Assembly (NCBI GenBank): GCA_034003245.1
Contig: JAVEYY010000006.1
Coordinates: 1 to 64,000, forward strand
Reading direction: 5' to 3'
Source of the DNA: Perlabentimonas sp034003245
GTDB lineage: Bacteria; Bacteroidota; Bacteroidia; Bacteroidales; Tenuifilaceae
DNA length: 64,000 bases
Within the stretch, counting starts at the first letter, position 1; each line of letters starts with the position of its first letter. A program made the translations under genes and the position numbers. The notes below the pieces were generated by a model, which saw only the letters and a program-made list of their open reading frames with translations, was not told the origin of the DNA and made no database searches. Shown here in pieces: positions 44,568-54,538 of the stretch.

Positions 44568-47234
44568 ATGATGAAAACTTCTACTCAAGCAACAATCCGT
44601 CGGATTTTCTCAGCCATTGTGCTTATGGTTGTACTTTCCGGCAGCGCCTTGGCGCAAAAGTGGACTATTTACGATGGGAGCACGCATCCCCTTGAGAATG
44701 TGTTACCCAAGTTCACCACTTCAAACCTCAACAACGTTGATGCCGATGGGTTCAGCACCTGGAACACCATTATCGTTGATCCCGACAACCAGGAGAATAA
44801 CCTGCTGCAGTTTGTCGACAGCTACGACGGTCAGCGCGGGATGCTCCGTTCAAACCTCCCCGCCGGGACCACAAAGCTTACCTTTGTTACCCGCATCAAG
44901 GCCTACGACATCGAGAACCTCGACTGGACCATCGATATCGACTTCGACTTTGGCGGCTTCCGCGAGCAGTTCTTCATCATGAACGACAGCACCGTGCGCG
45001 TTCGCAGGGGAACCGACACAACCTACGACCTGCCCGAAACCTTCGACCTCAGCGCCTGGAATACCTTCCGCTTTGTATTCGACACCGAGGCCGATCCCAA
45101 AACCGTTACCGTTTACCTCAACGAGGAGACCACTCCATTTATCACCGCTGTGCCCGCTTCGGCCGGATCGAACAACTACTTCCGCTTTGGGAATGGCGAC
45201 AGCAACAAGAACGTGGGCTTTCAAATGGATTGGGCTATCTGGGATGTTACTGGGGCATACGCTCCAGGCGAGGGCATTGCAATTCCTGATCCCGTGGTTA
45301 CCCCCAGCTGGAATGCCGACCTCACGGAGATTAAGGTGAACGATGTGGCTATTGCCGATTTTGACGCTGCCACAACCAGCTACTCCATTACTTTACCCTA
45401 CGGCTCCCCAGTGCCTATCGTTGTGGCAAGCGCTGCCGATCCTAACGCCTCTGTTGCCGTAACACCCGCTGCCGATGTCCCTGGTGAAGCCCAAATACTG
45501 GTAACAGCCGAAAACGGTGAAACCACTAAAACCTATACGGTTGCCATTGAGGAGGCTCCGCACAACTGGATTATGTACGATGCCAGCACCCATCCTTTGC
45601 AGATAGTGGAACCCAAGTTCACCACTTCAAACCTCAACAACGTTGATGCCGATGGGTTCAGCACCTGGAACACCATTATCGTTGATCCCGACAACCAGGA
45701 GAATAACCTGCTGCAGTTTGTCGACAGCTACGACGGTCAGCGCGGGATGCTCCGTTCAAACCTCCCCGCCGGGACCACAAAGCTTACCTTTGTTACCCGC
45801 ATCAAGGCCTACGACATCGAGAACCTCGACTGGACCATCGATATCGACTTCGACTTTGGCGGCTTCCGCGAGCAGTTCTTCATCATGAACGACAGCACCG
45901 TGCGCGTTCGCAGGGGAACCGACACAACCTATGACCTGCCCGAAACCTTCGACCTCAGCGCCTGGAACACCTTCCGCTTTGTATTCGACACCGAGACCGA
46001 TCCCAAAACCGTTACCGTATACCTCAACGAGGAGACCACTCCATTTATCACCGCTGTGCCCGCCTCGGCCGGATCGAACAACTACTTCCGCTTTGGCAAC
46101 GGCGACAGCAACAAGAACGTGGGTTTTTTGATGGATTGGGCTATCTGGGACGTAACTGGCGCATACGCTCCAGGCGAGGGTGATATTATTCCCGACCCCG
46201 TGGTTACCCCCAGCTGGGATGCAACCCTAACAGCACTTAATATCGACGGCAACCTGATCGAAGGTTTTGATGCTGCCACAACCGATTACGAGGTTGTATT
46301 TACCGAAGAGGTTACTACTTTACCCGTTATTTCAGCAACTGCCAACGACGAAAAGGCTACACTAGAAATTACCCAGATTGAGGCAATTCCTGGTACCGCA
46401 ACTGTAGCTGTAACCGCCGAGAATGGCATAACGGTTAAAACTTACAACGTTGTATTCAGATATGTCTCAACCGATGCAACCCTAAGCGAAATTAAGGTTG
46501 GTGATACCGCAATCGAGAATTTTGCCCCCGAAACAACCGAGTACTCCGTGCTACTGCCTGCAGGAACTACCGAAGTACCAACCATTACAGCAGTGGCCAC
46601 CTTCGAGGGAGCTGATGTTGTGGTTACTCCAGCCGAAAGTCTGCCAGGCAATACCACAATTATGGTAACTGCTGAGGATGAAGAAACAACCAAAACCTAC
46701 ACCGTAAGCCTAAGGGCTATTGCAACCGATGCAACCCTGGCCACGCTGCTGGTTAACGATGCAGCCGTTGAAGGTTTTGATCCTGCCACCACAACCTACA
46801 ACGTGGAGTTGCCCGCTGGAACTACCGATATCCCAGTTGTTACGGCCAATGCCACCGACGAGAATGCCGAGGTTACCATAACTCAGGCAACAGAACTTCC
46901 TGGTTCGGCAGTTGTTTCGGTTGTAGCCGAGGATGAGACAACCACCATTGAGTACACCATTAACTTTACGGTTAGCACCAGCGCTGAGCTAATATCTGCT
47001 GTAGGATTTAAGCTATTCCCAAATCCTGCCACCTCATCAATTACAGTTGAAATTGATAATGCAGCCTTTGGCGCAGAGATTAAGATTATTTGCATCAGCG
47101 GACGTGAGGTTATGCACACAACGCTTTACAATCAATCCAAAAAGATTGATATTAGCGAGCTTGAGCGCGGCATGTACATTATGCAGGTGATGAACAACGG
47201 TAAGCAAACCCAGCAACTCTTTATCAAGAAATAA
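44568..47234 (+). CDS. T9SS-sorted modular surface protein with duplicated LamG-like domains
   Basis: This 888-residue protein has a signal peptide (SGSALAQ). Two nearly identical beta-sandwich modules of about 205 residues follow (roughly residues 28-245 and 330-547), each containing LQFVDSYDGQRGMLRSNLP and VRVRRGTDTTYDLPETFDLS. Four cadherin-like beta-sandwich repeats come next, each ending xTxEYxV...VTAENxxTTKTYTV: one after the first module and three in tandem after the second. A T9SS sorting domain (FKLFPNPATSSITVEI) ends the protein. No catalytic residues are recognisable. Position between GH105 and GH28 suggests pectin binding. The DNA of the two modules repeats with a 906-bp offset and about 98% identity, a recent duplication. 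Confidence 0.85.
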   Translation: MMKTSTQATIRRIFSAIVLMVVLSGSALAQKWTIYDGSTHPLENVLPKFTTSNLNNVDADGFSTWNTIIVDPDNQENNLLQFVDSYDGQRGMLRSNLPAGTTKLTFVTRIKAYDIENLDWTIDIDFDFGGFREQFFIMNDSTVRVRRGTDTTYDLPETFDLSAWNTFRFVFDTEADPKTVTVYLNEETTPFITAVPASAGSNNYFRFGNGDSNKNVGFQMDWAIWDVTGAYAPGEGIAIPDPVVTPSWNADLTEIKVNDVAIADFDAATTSYSITLPYGSPVPIVVASAADPNASVAVTPAADVPGEAQILVTAENGETTKTYTVAIEEAPHNWIMYDASTHPLQIVEPKFTTSNLNNVDADGFSTWNTIIVDPDNQENNLLQFVDSYDGQRGMLRSNLPAGTTKLTFVTRIKAYDIENLDWTIDIDFDFGGFREQFFIMNDSTVRVRRGTDTTYDLPETFDLSAWNTFRFVFDTETDPKTVTVYLNEETTPFITAVPASAGSNNYFRFGNGDSNKNVGFLMDWAIWDVTGAYAPGEGDIIPDPVVTPSWDATLTALNIDGNLIEGFDAATTDYEVVFTEEVTTLPVISATANDEKATLEITQIEAIPGTATVAVTAENGITVKTYNVVFRYVSTDATLSEIKVGDTAIENFAPETTEYSVLLPAGTTEVPTITAVATFEGADVVVTPAESLPGNTTIMVTAEDEETTKTYTVSLRAIATDATLATLLVNDAAVEGFDPATTTYNVELPAGTTDIPVVTANATDENAEVTITQATELPGSAVVSVVAEDETTTIEYTINFTVSTSAELISAVGFKLFPNPATSSITVEIDNAAFGAEIKIICISGREVMHTTLYNQSKKIDISELERGMYIMQVMNNGKQTQQLFIKK
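44706..45320 (+). repeat. Internal direct repeat, copy 1 (about 615 bp)
   Basis: Nearly identical to 45612-46226, offset 906 bp, with only a handful of substitutions (for example aataccttc/aacaccttc, gaggcc/gagacc, gtttac/gtatac). Confidence 0.95.
45612..46226 (+). repeat. Internal direct repeat, copy 2 (about 615 bp)
   Basis: Second copy of the LamG-like module. Differences to copy 1 are few and mostly silent, apart from GFQMDW versus GFLMDW and EADPK versus ETDPK. Confidence 0.95.
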
Positions 47235-47303
47235 CAGGGCAATAGCTAGCCGATGTTGCCCATCAATTAATAACCCGACTTTTAGTCGATAAAACTAGAA
47301 AGT

Positions 47304-48731
47304 ATGTTTAAACGATCGAAACTTGATCTGCTCCTTTCGGTAGTTTTATTGGCACTCCTTACCACCGGGGCCTGCAAGGGCCCCGGCAAGGATACCAAAG
47401 AGGTATCGTGGGATACCATGAATGAGATCCTAGCTCAAATTGTAGCACCTCAGTTTCCCGACCGTACCTTTAACGTTACCGAATTTGGAGCCGTGGGTGA
47501 TGGAGTCACCATGTCGACCGATGCCATTAATGGGGCAATAAACGCTTGCTCGCAGGCTGGCGGAGGCACTGTAATTGTTCCCCAGGGACAATACCTTACT
47601 GGTGCAGTGCATCTGAAATCGAACGTAAACCTACACATCGAGGAGGGGGCAACACTCAAATTCAGCCAAAACGATGCCGACTACCTTCCCCTGGTTTTTA
47701 CCCGCTGGGAGGGCACCGAGTGCTACAACTACTCGCCCTTTGTGTACGCCTTTGAGCAGGAGAATATCGCCATCACGGGTCAGGGAACCCTCGATGGGCA
47801 ATCGGACTCGCAGAGCTGGTGGCACTGGAAGGGCGCGTGGAGTCGCAAAACATGGGAGATTGGCCCCGAAAACCAGGCCGATGCCGTGGCAAAGCTAAGG
47901 CAGATGGCCGAGGATGGTGTACCCGTGGAGGATCGTGTTTTTGGCCCGGGCCACTACCTGCGTCCCAAGTTTGTGCAGTTTTACCGCTGCAAGAATATCC
48001 TCATGGAGGGAATCACCATTATCAACTCGCCCATGTGGGTAATTCACCCTGTGCTCTCCGAGAATATCACCATCTCCAATGTTTCGGTTAATAGTCATGG
48101 TCCCAACAACGACGGCTGCAACCCCGAGTCGAGCAAGAATATCCTTATTCAGGACTGTTTCTTCAATACAGGCGACGACTGTATCGCCATCAAGTCGGGT
48201 CGCAATGCCGATGGTCGCAGGTTAAATACTCCTTCGGAGAATATTATCGTACGTCGCTGCACCATGCGCGACGGCCATGGCGGGGTGGTGATGGGCAGCG
48301 AGATATCGGGCAATGTGCGTAATGTGTTTGCCGAGGACTGCATTATGGATAGCCCCAACCTCGACCGCATAATCCGCATTAAAACCAACTCCACCCGGGG
48401 TGGCATTATCGAGAATATCTTTGTGCGCAACATCAACGTGGGTAGCGTTAAGCAGGCCATTCTCCATATCGACTTCGATTACGAGGAGGGCGATGCTGGC
48501 GAGTTTACCCCCATTGTTCGCAATATCAACATCGAGAATGTGACCAGCCAGAGTAGTGATCGTGCCGTGTTTATCAAGGCCTACGAGCGCGCTCCGGTGG
48601 AGGGAATTCATATTAAGAACTCATCGTTTAACGGCGTTAAAAAGGATAACCTAATTAACTACGTTACCGATTTTGTGGTGGAAAACGTGCTGGTAAACGG
48701 CGAGCCCATGAAGGCACCAATGGCCGAGTAA
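47304..48731 (+). CDS. Polygalacturonase, GH28 family, lipoprotein
   Basis: This 475-residue enzyme has a lipoprotein signal (LLALLTTGACKG, Cys about 24) and the GH28 beta-helix: FNVTEFGAVGDG at the start, then NNDGCNPESSKNILIQDC (variant of NTD), NTGDDCIAIKSG (catalytic Asp pair), GHGGVVMGSE (catalytic His) and RIIRIKT (substrate Arg-Lys). It hydrolyses galacturonan by inversion. The length and N-terminus resemble exo-acting or rhamnogalacturonan-type GH28 enzymes, so exact mode is open. A terminator follows, ending the pectin locus. Confidence 0.94.
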   Translation: MFKRSKLDLLLSVVLLALLTTGACKGPGKDTKEVSWDTMNEILAQIVAPQFPDRTFNVTEFGAVGDGVTMSTDAINGAINACSQAGGGTVIVPQGQYLTGAVHLKSNVNLHIEEGATLKFSQNDADYLPLVFTRWEGTECYNYSPFVYAFEQENIAITGQGTLDGQSDSQSWWHWKGAWSRKTWEIGPENQADAVAKLRQMAEDGVPVEDRVFGPGHYLRPKFVQFYRCKNILMEGITIINSPMWVIHPVLSENITISNVSVNSHGPNNDGCNPESSKNILIQDCFFNTGDDCIAIKSGRNADGRRLNTPSENIIVRRCTMRDGHGGVVMGSEISGNVRNVFAEDCIMDSPNLDRIIRIKTNSTRGGIIENIFVRNINVGSVKQAILHIDFDYEEGDAGEFTPIVRNINIENVTSQSSDRAVFIKAYERAPVEGIHIKNSSFNGVKKDNLINYVTDFVVENVLVNGEPMKAPMAE

Positions 48732-48753
48732 GCATGCTTGCTGACAACGAGAA

Positions 48754-48788
48754 TAGCCCCGGATGCCCATTCGGGGCTTTCTTTTTTC
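48754..48788 (+). terminator. Terminator after the GH28 gene
   Basis: gccccggatg pairs with attcggggc (one G-T pair) and is followed by tttcttttttct. Confidence 0.85.
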
Positions 48789-49473
48789 TCGCTCATTTAT
48801 CCACAAATTACACAGATTTACACCAATTACTTAACAACAGTAGCGGGTAATTTGCTCCTGTTTGGCTTAGGCTCCCGATATAGTACATCGGGACAAGTCG
48901 TGCCTAAGTCAAATCTATTCCAACAGGCTGCGCCTGTTTAAACCGGATAATAGGCAAAGCCTATAAAAATATACAAGACGGAGGCGCAGCCTCCGCCTAA
49001 CAGGGGACTTATTAAACACATAGTAACATAGAATTATGATAGATACATAGCACCCGTCTTCCGTCTTCTCTCGTTATGCTCCGCATCCTCTCGTTAACCG
49101 CAAAAGAACAGCGGTTCCCGAGACGTGCGAGACAGGCGTCTTCGGTCTAAAAGATGGCTTCACCGCTGGCTGGCGGTTCGCCATGACGGAAAGGGGATAC
49201 CCTTCGCCTTATCGCACTCTCTCATCATCTCGTCAACCTCCAAAAAGCGTCGGTTTCCGAGACACAGTCGCCTAATCGCTTCGGTCTTCGGTCTTCGGTC
49301 TTCCAACTTTCAGACTTTGAGACTTTGAGACTTTGAGACTTTCCGACTTTTCGACTTTTCGACTAGCTTTCCTCCCAAACCATGCCCTACAGCTTATCGA
49401 TTTTCCATCACTATTTACGCCTTTTATTATATATTTGCCTTTTTTCGTGCCGAAAATCAATAATAAATCAAAT
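48789..49473. repeat. Gene-free repeat-rich region upstream of the C69 dipeptidase
   Basis: No coding sequence is supported. It holds a cccgatatagtacatcggga hairpin (about 48890), a ggctgcgcct...cggaggcgcagcctccgcc element (about 48920-49002), a cgttaaccgcaaaagaacagcgg word (about 49092) found inverted at 54109, and 9-nt gactttgag/gtcttcg microsatellites (49270-49370). A TATATTTG (49430-49437) could be the -7 element of the C69 gene. Confidence 0.7.
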
Positions 49474-51207
49474 ATGAGAACACTGACCATTACGTTAATC
49501 GCCTTGCTTTCGGTAGCATTTATCGAGGCAAGGGCTTGCACCAGCTACCTGGTGACCAAGGGGGCATCGGCCGATGGCTCCAACATGATCTCCTACGCCG
49601 GCGACTCGCATGTGCGCTTTGGACAGCTCTACTTCTTCCCTCGCGCCACATGGCCCGCAGGGGCAATGCAAACCATCTACGACCGCAGCTCGAACCGGGC
49701 GCTTGGACAAATCCCCTACCCCAGCGAAACCTACCAGGTGATTGGGTTTATGAACGAGCATCAGGTTTCCATTGGCGAGAGCACCTTTGGCGGCCGTAGC
49801 GAGCTGGAGGACACCACCGGGTACATCGACTGGGGCAGCATTATGTTCCTGGGCCTACAGCGCGGCAAAACCGCCCGCGAGGCCATTAAGGTGATGGTGG
49901 AGCTGGTGGAGCAGTTCGGCTACTACAGCTCCGGCCAGTCGTACTCCATTGCCGATCCCAACGAGGTGTGGATCCTGGAGCTGATTGGAAAGGGCATGGA
50001 CATGAAAACCGATCGCCGATCGAAGAAAACCTTCAATGCCAGCAAGGGCGCAGTGTGGGTGGCCATGCGCGTTCCCGATGGCTACATCAGCGCCCACGCC
50101 AACCACGCCCGCATTACCACTTTCCCCAAGGAGGACGGCGTGAAATCCATCAGCTCAAAAAATCTGGATAAGATATTTAACCCCGAGGTGGAGGTGGTTT
50201 ACGCCCACGATGTGGTTGACTTTGCCCGCAACAAAGGCTTCTACAGCGGCGATGGCGCCGACTTTAGCTTCTCCGACACCTACGCTCCGCTCGATTTTGG
50301 TGCTGCCCGCTTCTGCGAGCTCCGCGTGTGGGCCATGTTCAACCAGGTAAACGACGATATGAAGCAGTACTGGGACTACGCCACCGGCATGGCACAAGGG
50401 CCACGTATGCCCCTGTGGATGAAGCCCAGCAAGAAGCTTACTCCCCGCGATTTGATGGAGTTTAAGGCCAACCATCTGCAGGGAACTGAGCTCGATATGA
50501 GTCAGGACATTGGTGCTGGTCCCCACGGTCTGCCCTACCGCTGGCGCCCCATGACATGGGAGTTTGAGGGCAAAAAGTACTTCCACGAGCGCACCACCGC
50601 CACGCAGCAAACCGCATTCTCGTGGGTGGCGCAGCTGCGCAGCTGGTTGCCCAACCCCATTGGCGGAATTTTCTGGTATGGCCTCGACGATGCCAACCTG
50701 TCGCTGCATGTTCCGTTCTACAGCGGGATAACCCATGTTCCCTACACCCACTCCGAGGATAATGGCGATATTCTGACCTACAGCGAAACCTCAGCCTTCT
50801 GGGTTTTCCAAAGGGTATCGCACTTTGCATACCTTTTCTACGATAGGGCTATTGTGGATATCCGCAAAAAGCAGAACGAGCTGCGCGACAAGTTCGAGGC
50901 ATTTGTGCCCGCCATCGATGCGGCAGCCGCTATGCTATACAAGCAGGATCCAGCGCGCGCAGCACAGTTCCTCACGGAGTTCTCGCACAACACGGCCATC
51001 AACACGGTAAACGAGTGGCGCGACCTGGGCAACTTCCTGCTGGTGAAATACCTCGATGGTAACGTGAAGCAGGAGGAGAACGGCCAGTTCCTGCGCAACC
51101 CCTGGGGATTTCCAAAGAGCCCTAGACATCCGAATTACCCCGATGGCTGGAAGAAGAATCTGATTGAGCAAACAGGCGATAAGTTCCTGCAGCCAAATCA
51201 AAAGTAG
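49474..51207 (+). CDS. C69-family dipeptidase (secreted)
   Basis: This 577-residue protein starts at the ATG 49474, with a signal peptide MRTLTITLIALLSVAFIEARA followed directly by Cys 22 (CTSYLVTKGASADGS). In peptidase family C69 (PepD, Ntn hydrolase fold) the N-terminal Cys is the nucleophile exposed after processing, so signal cleavage would also activate the enzyme. Further family features are GESTFGGR, YYSSGQSYSIADPNEVWILELIG and AHANHARITTFP. It would release amino acids from dipeptides in the periplasm or outside. It precedes an AbgT-type transporter, but a repeat region of 470 nt separates them. Confidence 0.92.
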   Translation: MRTLTITLIALLSVAFIEARACTSYLVTKGASADGSNMISYAGDSHVRFGQLYFFPRATWPAGAMQTIYDRSSNRALGQIPYPSETYQVIGFMNEHQVSIGESTFGGRSELEDTTGYIDWGSIMFLGLQRGKTAREAIKVMVELVEQFGYYSSGQSYSIADPNEVWILELIGKGMDMKTDRRSKKTFNASKGAVWVAMRVPDGYISAHANHARITTFPKEDGVKSISSKNLDKIFNPEVEVVYAHDVVDFARNKGFYSGDGADFSFSDTYAPLDFGAARFCELRVWAMFNQVNDDMKQYWDYATGMAQGPRMPLWMKPSKKLTPRDLMEFKANHLQGTELDMSQDIGAGPHGLPYRWRPMTWEFEGKKYFHERTTATQQTAFSWVAQLRSWLPNPIGGIFWYGLDDANLSLHVPFYSGITHVPYTHSEDNGDILTYSETSAFWVFQRVSHFAYLFYDRAIVDIRKKQNELRDKFEAFVPAIDAAAAMLYKQDPARAAQFLTEFSHNTAINTVNEWRDLGNFLLVKYLDGNVKQEENGQFLRNPWGFPKSPRHPNYPDGWKKNLIEQTGDKFLQPNQK

Positions 51208-51209
51208 TA

Positions 51210-51290
51210 CAATGGGCTGCGCCTTTTTAGTGTAAGAAGGCATAGCCTTCAAGAATAGTAAAGGCGGAGGTGAAACCTCCGCCTAACATG
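51210..51290. repeat. ggcggagg...cctccgcc palindromic element
   Basis: gggctgcgcctttttag...aaggcatagccttcaa...aaggcggaggtgaaacctccgcctaac shares words and order with 48920-49002. Its right end (acctccgcctaac) recurs at 51445. Confidence 0.65.
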
Positions 51291-51600
51291 AGTACCGTCA
51301 TTGCGAGGTGCGTTTTTTGCAACGAAGCAATCTTAGCACAGCGATCTCACTGAAGGTAATCTTTTGTTATTCATTTTAATAAAGATTGCTTCTCCCGACA
51401 AGGAACGTCGGTTTCGCAATGACGGAATGAGGATACCAGGTACAACCTCCGCCTAACATGAGTACCGTCATTGCGAGGTGCGTTTTTTGCAACGAAGCAA
51501 TCTTAGCGCAGCGATCTCACTGAAGGTAATCTTTTGTTATTCATTTTAATAAAGATTGCTTCTCCCGACAAAGAACGTCGGTTTCGCAATGACGGGGGGG
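51283..51600. repeat. Two tandem copies of a MITE-like palindromic element (170-bp period)
   Basis: Copy 1 runs from about 51283 to 51425 and copy 2 from about 51453 to 51596, nearly identical. Each is a large imperfect palindrome: cgtcattgcgaggtgcg and gaagcaatctt at the left mirror agattgcttc and tcgcaatgacg at the right. The cgtcattgcgag...gcaatgacg design occurs as a dispersed repeat in many bacterial genomes. No gene lies between 51208 and 51677. Confidence 0.85.
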
Positions 51601-51677
51601 AGTGGAAACAGCCTCCATCTAACAAAATATCAAACTAGAATTATCATTTTTTTAATCAATTCACTTAATAACTTACG

Positions 51678-53228
<1,551 letters not shown>

Positions 53229-53314
53229 GGTGACTTGAGATGAGTGAAAAGGGGCAAGTGGCAAGTGGCAAGTGAAAAGTGCCAAGTGCTAAAAGCTAAA
53301 AGCCAAAAGCTAAA

Positions 53315-53347
53315 AGTCCGGGTGCATGCGTGTGCCCGGGCTTTTTG
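53315..53347 (+). terminator. Terminator after the AbgT gene
   Basis: agtccgggtgca pairs with tgtgcccgggct (G-T pairs) followed by ctttttg. An almost identical hairpin ends the peptide gene at 57730-57764. Confidence 0.85.
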
Positions 53348-54538
53348 TTGGTGACAGAGAGTGACGGGTGACTAGAGTTTAGAGTTGAAAGTTTAAAGGG
53401 CATAGGACATAGGGCATAGGGCACAGCCGGTTACTGAGCCTGTCGAAGTAACCTAAGCACAGTTTCTCTATCTACCTATGTGTAACCTATGTTTCTATGT
53501 GGTTTGTTTTTGGGACTGGTGATTGGTGACCTCGTCACTATCTTCCCCGGCTCACCACTTCTTTCTCCACATATCTACTTTCAAATTTCTTTCGCAAACC
53601 TCTAGAACACTTCCCCCAGGTGGGGAAACCCAGCCATAGCCCTTCAGGATACGTTCCCCAGTGGCGGAAACCATGTCGTAACCTTACAGGATTCATTCCC
53701 CTGATGGGGACACCATGCCGAGCCCTGCAGGAGAAGTTCCCCGGATGGGGACACCATGCTGAAGCCCTGCAGGAGACTTTCCCCGGATGGGGACACCCCG
53801 CTGAAGCCCAGAAACGGGTTTTCCCACTCTCAATCCTCTAGGTATTACCACTCAGGCACAATGTTTAACCAAGGAAACCCTCTTCGGTCTTCCAACTTCA
53901 AAATTCGTTATTCATTATTCATTATTCGATATTCCGCTCTTCGCCTCTTCACCACAAAACCCACAAAGGCATTCACAAAGCACACAAATAACTACCCAGC
54001 CCCTAAATCGCAAATCGTTATTCGATATTCGATATTCGATATTCGATGTTCGATGTTCGATATTCGGTGTTCGACATTCTCTCTTGCCCTTCGCTCCCAG
54101 CCCCTAGTCTCGGGAACCGCTGTTCTTTGCGGTTAACGAGATTCGCCCTTGGCATTTTCACCACTAAGGCACTAAGTTTCACTAAGGCAAATTCTCTTCT
54201 GACTTTTCACTTTCGACTTTCAGACTTTCAGACTTTCAGACTCATTTAACACAAAGAAACATAGAATTAAGATAGAAACATAGGACTGTCAGTTCAACCG
54301 TGGTTATCCGCACCCTGTTAATAAAAAAACACATATCCCTTTGCCAACCCAAAAACTTTTCCATATCTTGCCCTACTTTACCAAATTGGAATGTTAAATG
54401 ATAAATTATAAATGTTGAATGATTCGTATAAGCGCCATACCACAATCATCCAATCATCCAATCATCCAATCAATCATCCAATCAACCAATCAACAACTAA
54501 CAACTAACAACTCTTAATACAAACCAAACACAAAAACT
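53348..54538. repeat. Gene-free repeat region
   Basis: No CDS is supported across about 1.2 kb. It contains gtgacgggtgac words (53354), a 42-nt tandem array (listed separately), attcgatattcg microsatellites (53905-54070), a cgggaaccgctgttctttgcgg word inverted relative to 49092, actttcag repeats (about 54198-54241), and aatcatcc repeats (54441-54485) just before the next gene. Confidence 0.7.
53611..53822. repeat. 42-nt tandem array (5 units)
   Basis: Units start with ttcccc at 53611, 53654, 53696, 53737 and 53779. The best conserved unit reads ttccccggatggggacacca then tgctgaagccctgcaggaga and ct. Each contains a short ttcccc-ggat-gggga hairpin, and three of the five contain (or nearly contain) a cctgcagg palindrome. 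42 is twice the 21-nt period seen at 1928 and 17538. Confidence 0.88.

Noticed and set aside
44568..47234. Polysaccharide lyase or hydrolase assignment for the 888-residue protein
   Set aside because: Only LamG-like and cadherin-like beta-sandwich modules are visible, without catalytic residues. Context alone is not enough.
50155..50751. 198-residue open frame antisense to the C69 dipeptidase gene
   Set aside because: Shadow of a GC-rich gene with no recognisable domain.
53611..53841. 73-residue frame across the 42-nt array
   Set aside because: Repeat-derived, no signal or conserved domain, no ribosome-binding context.
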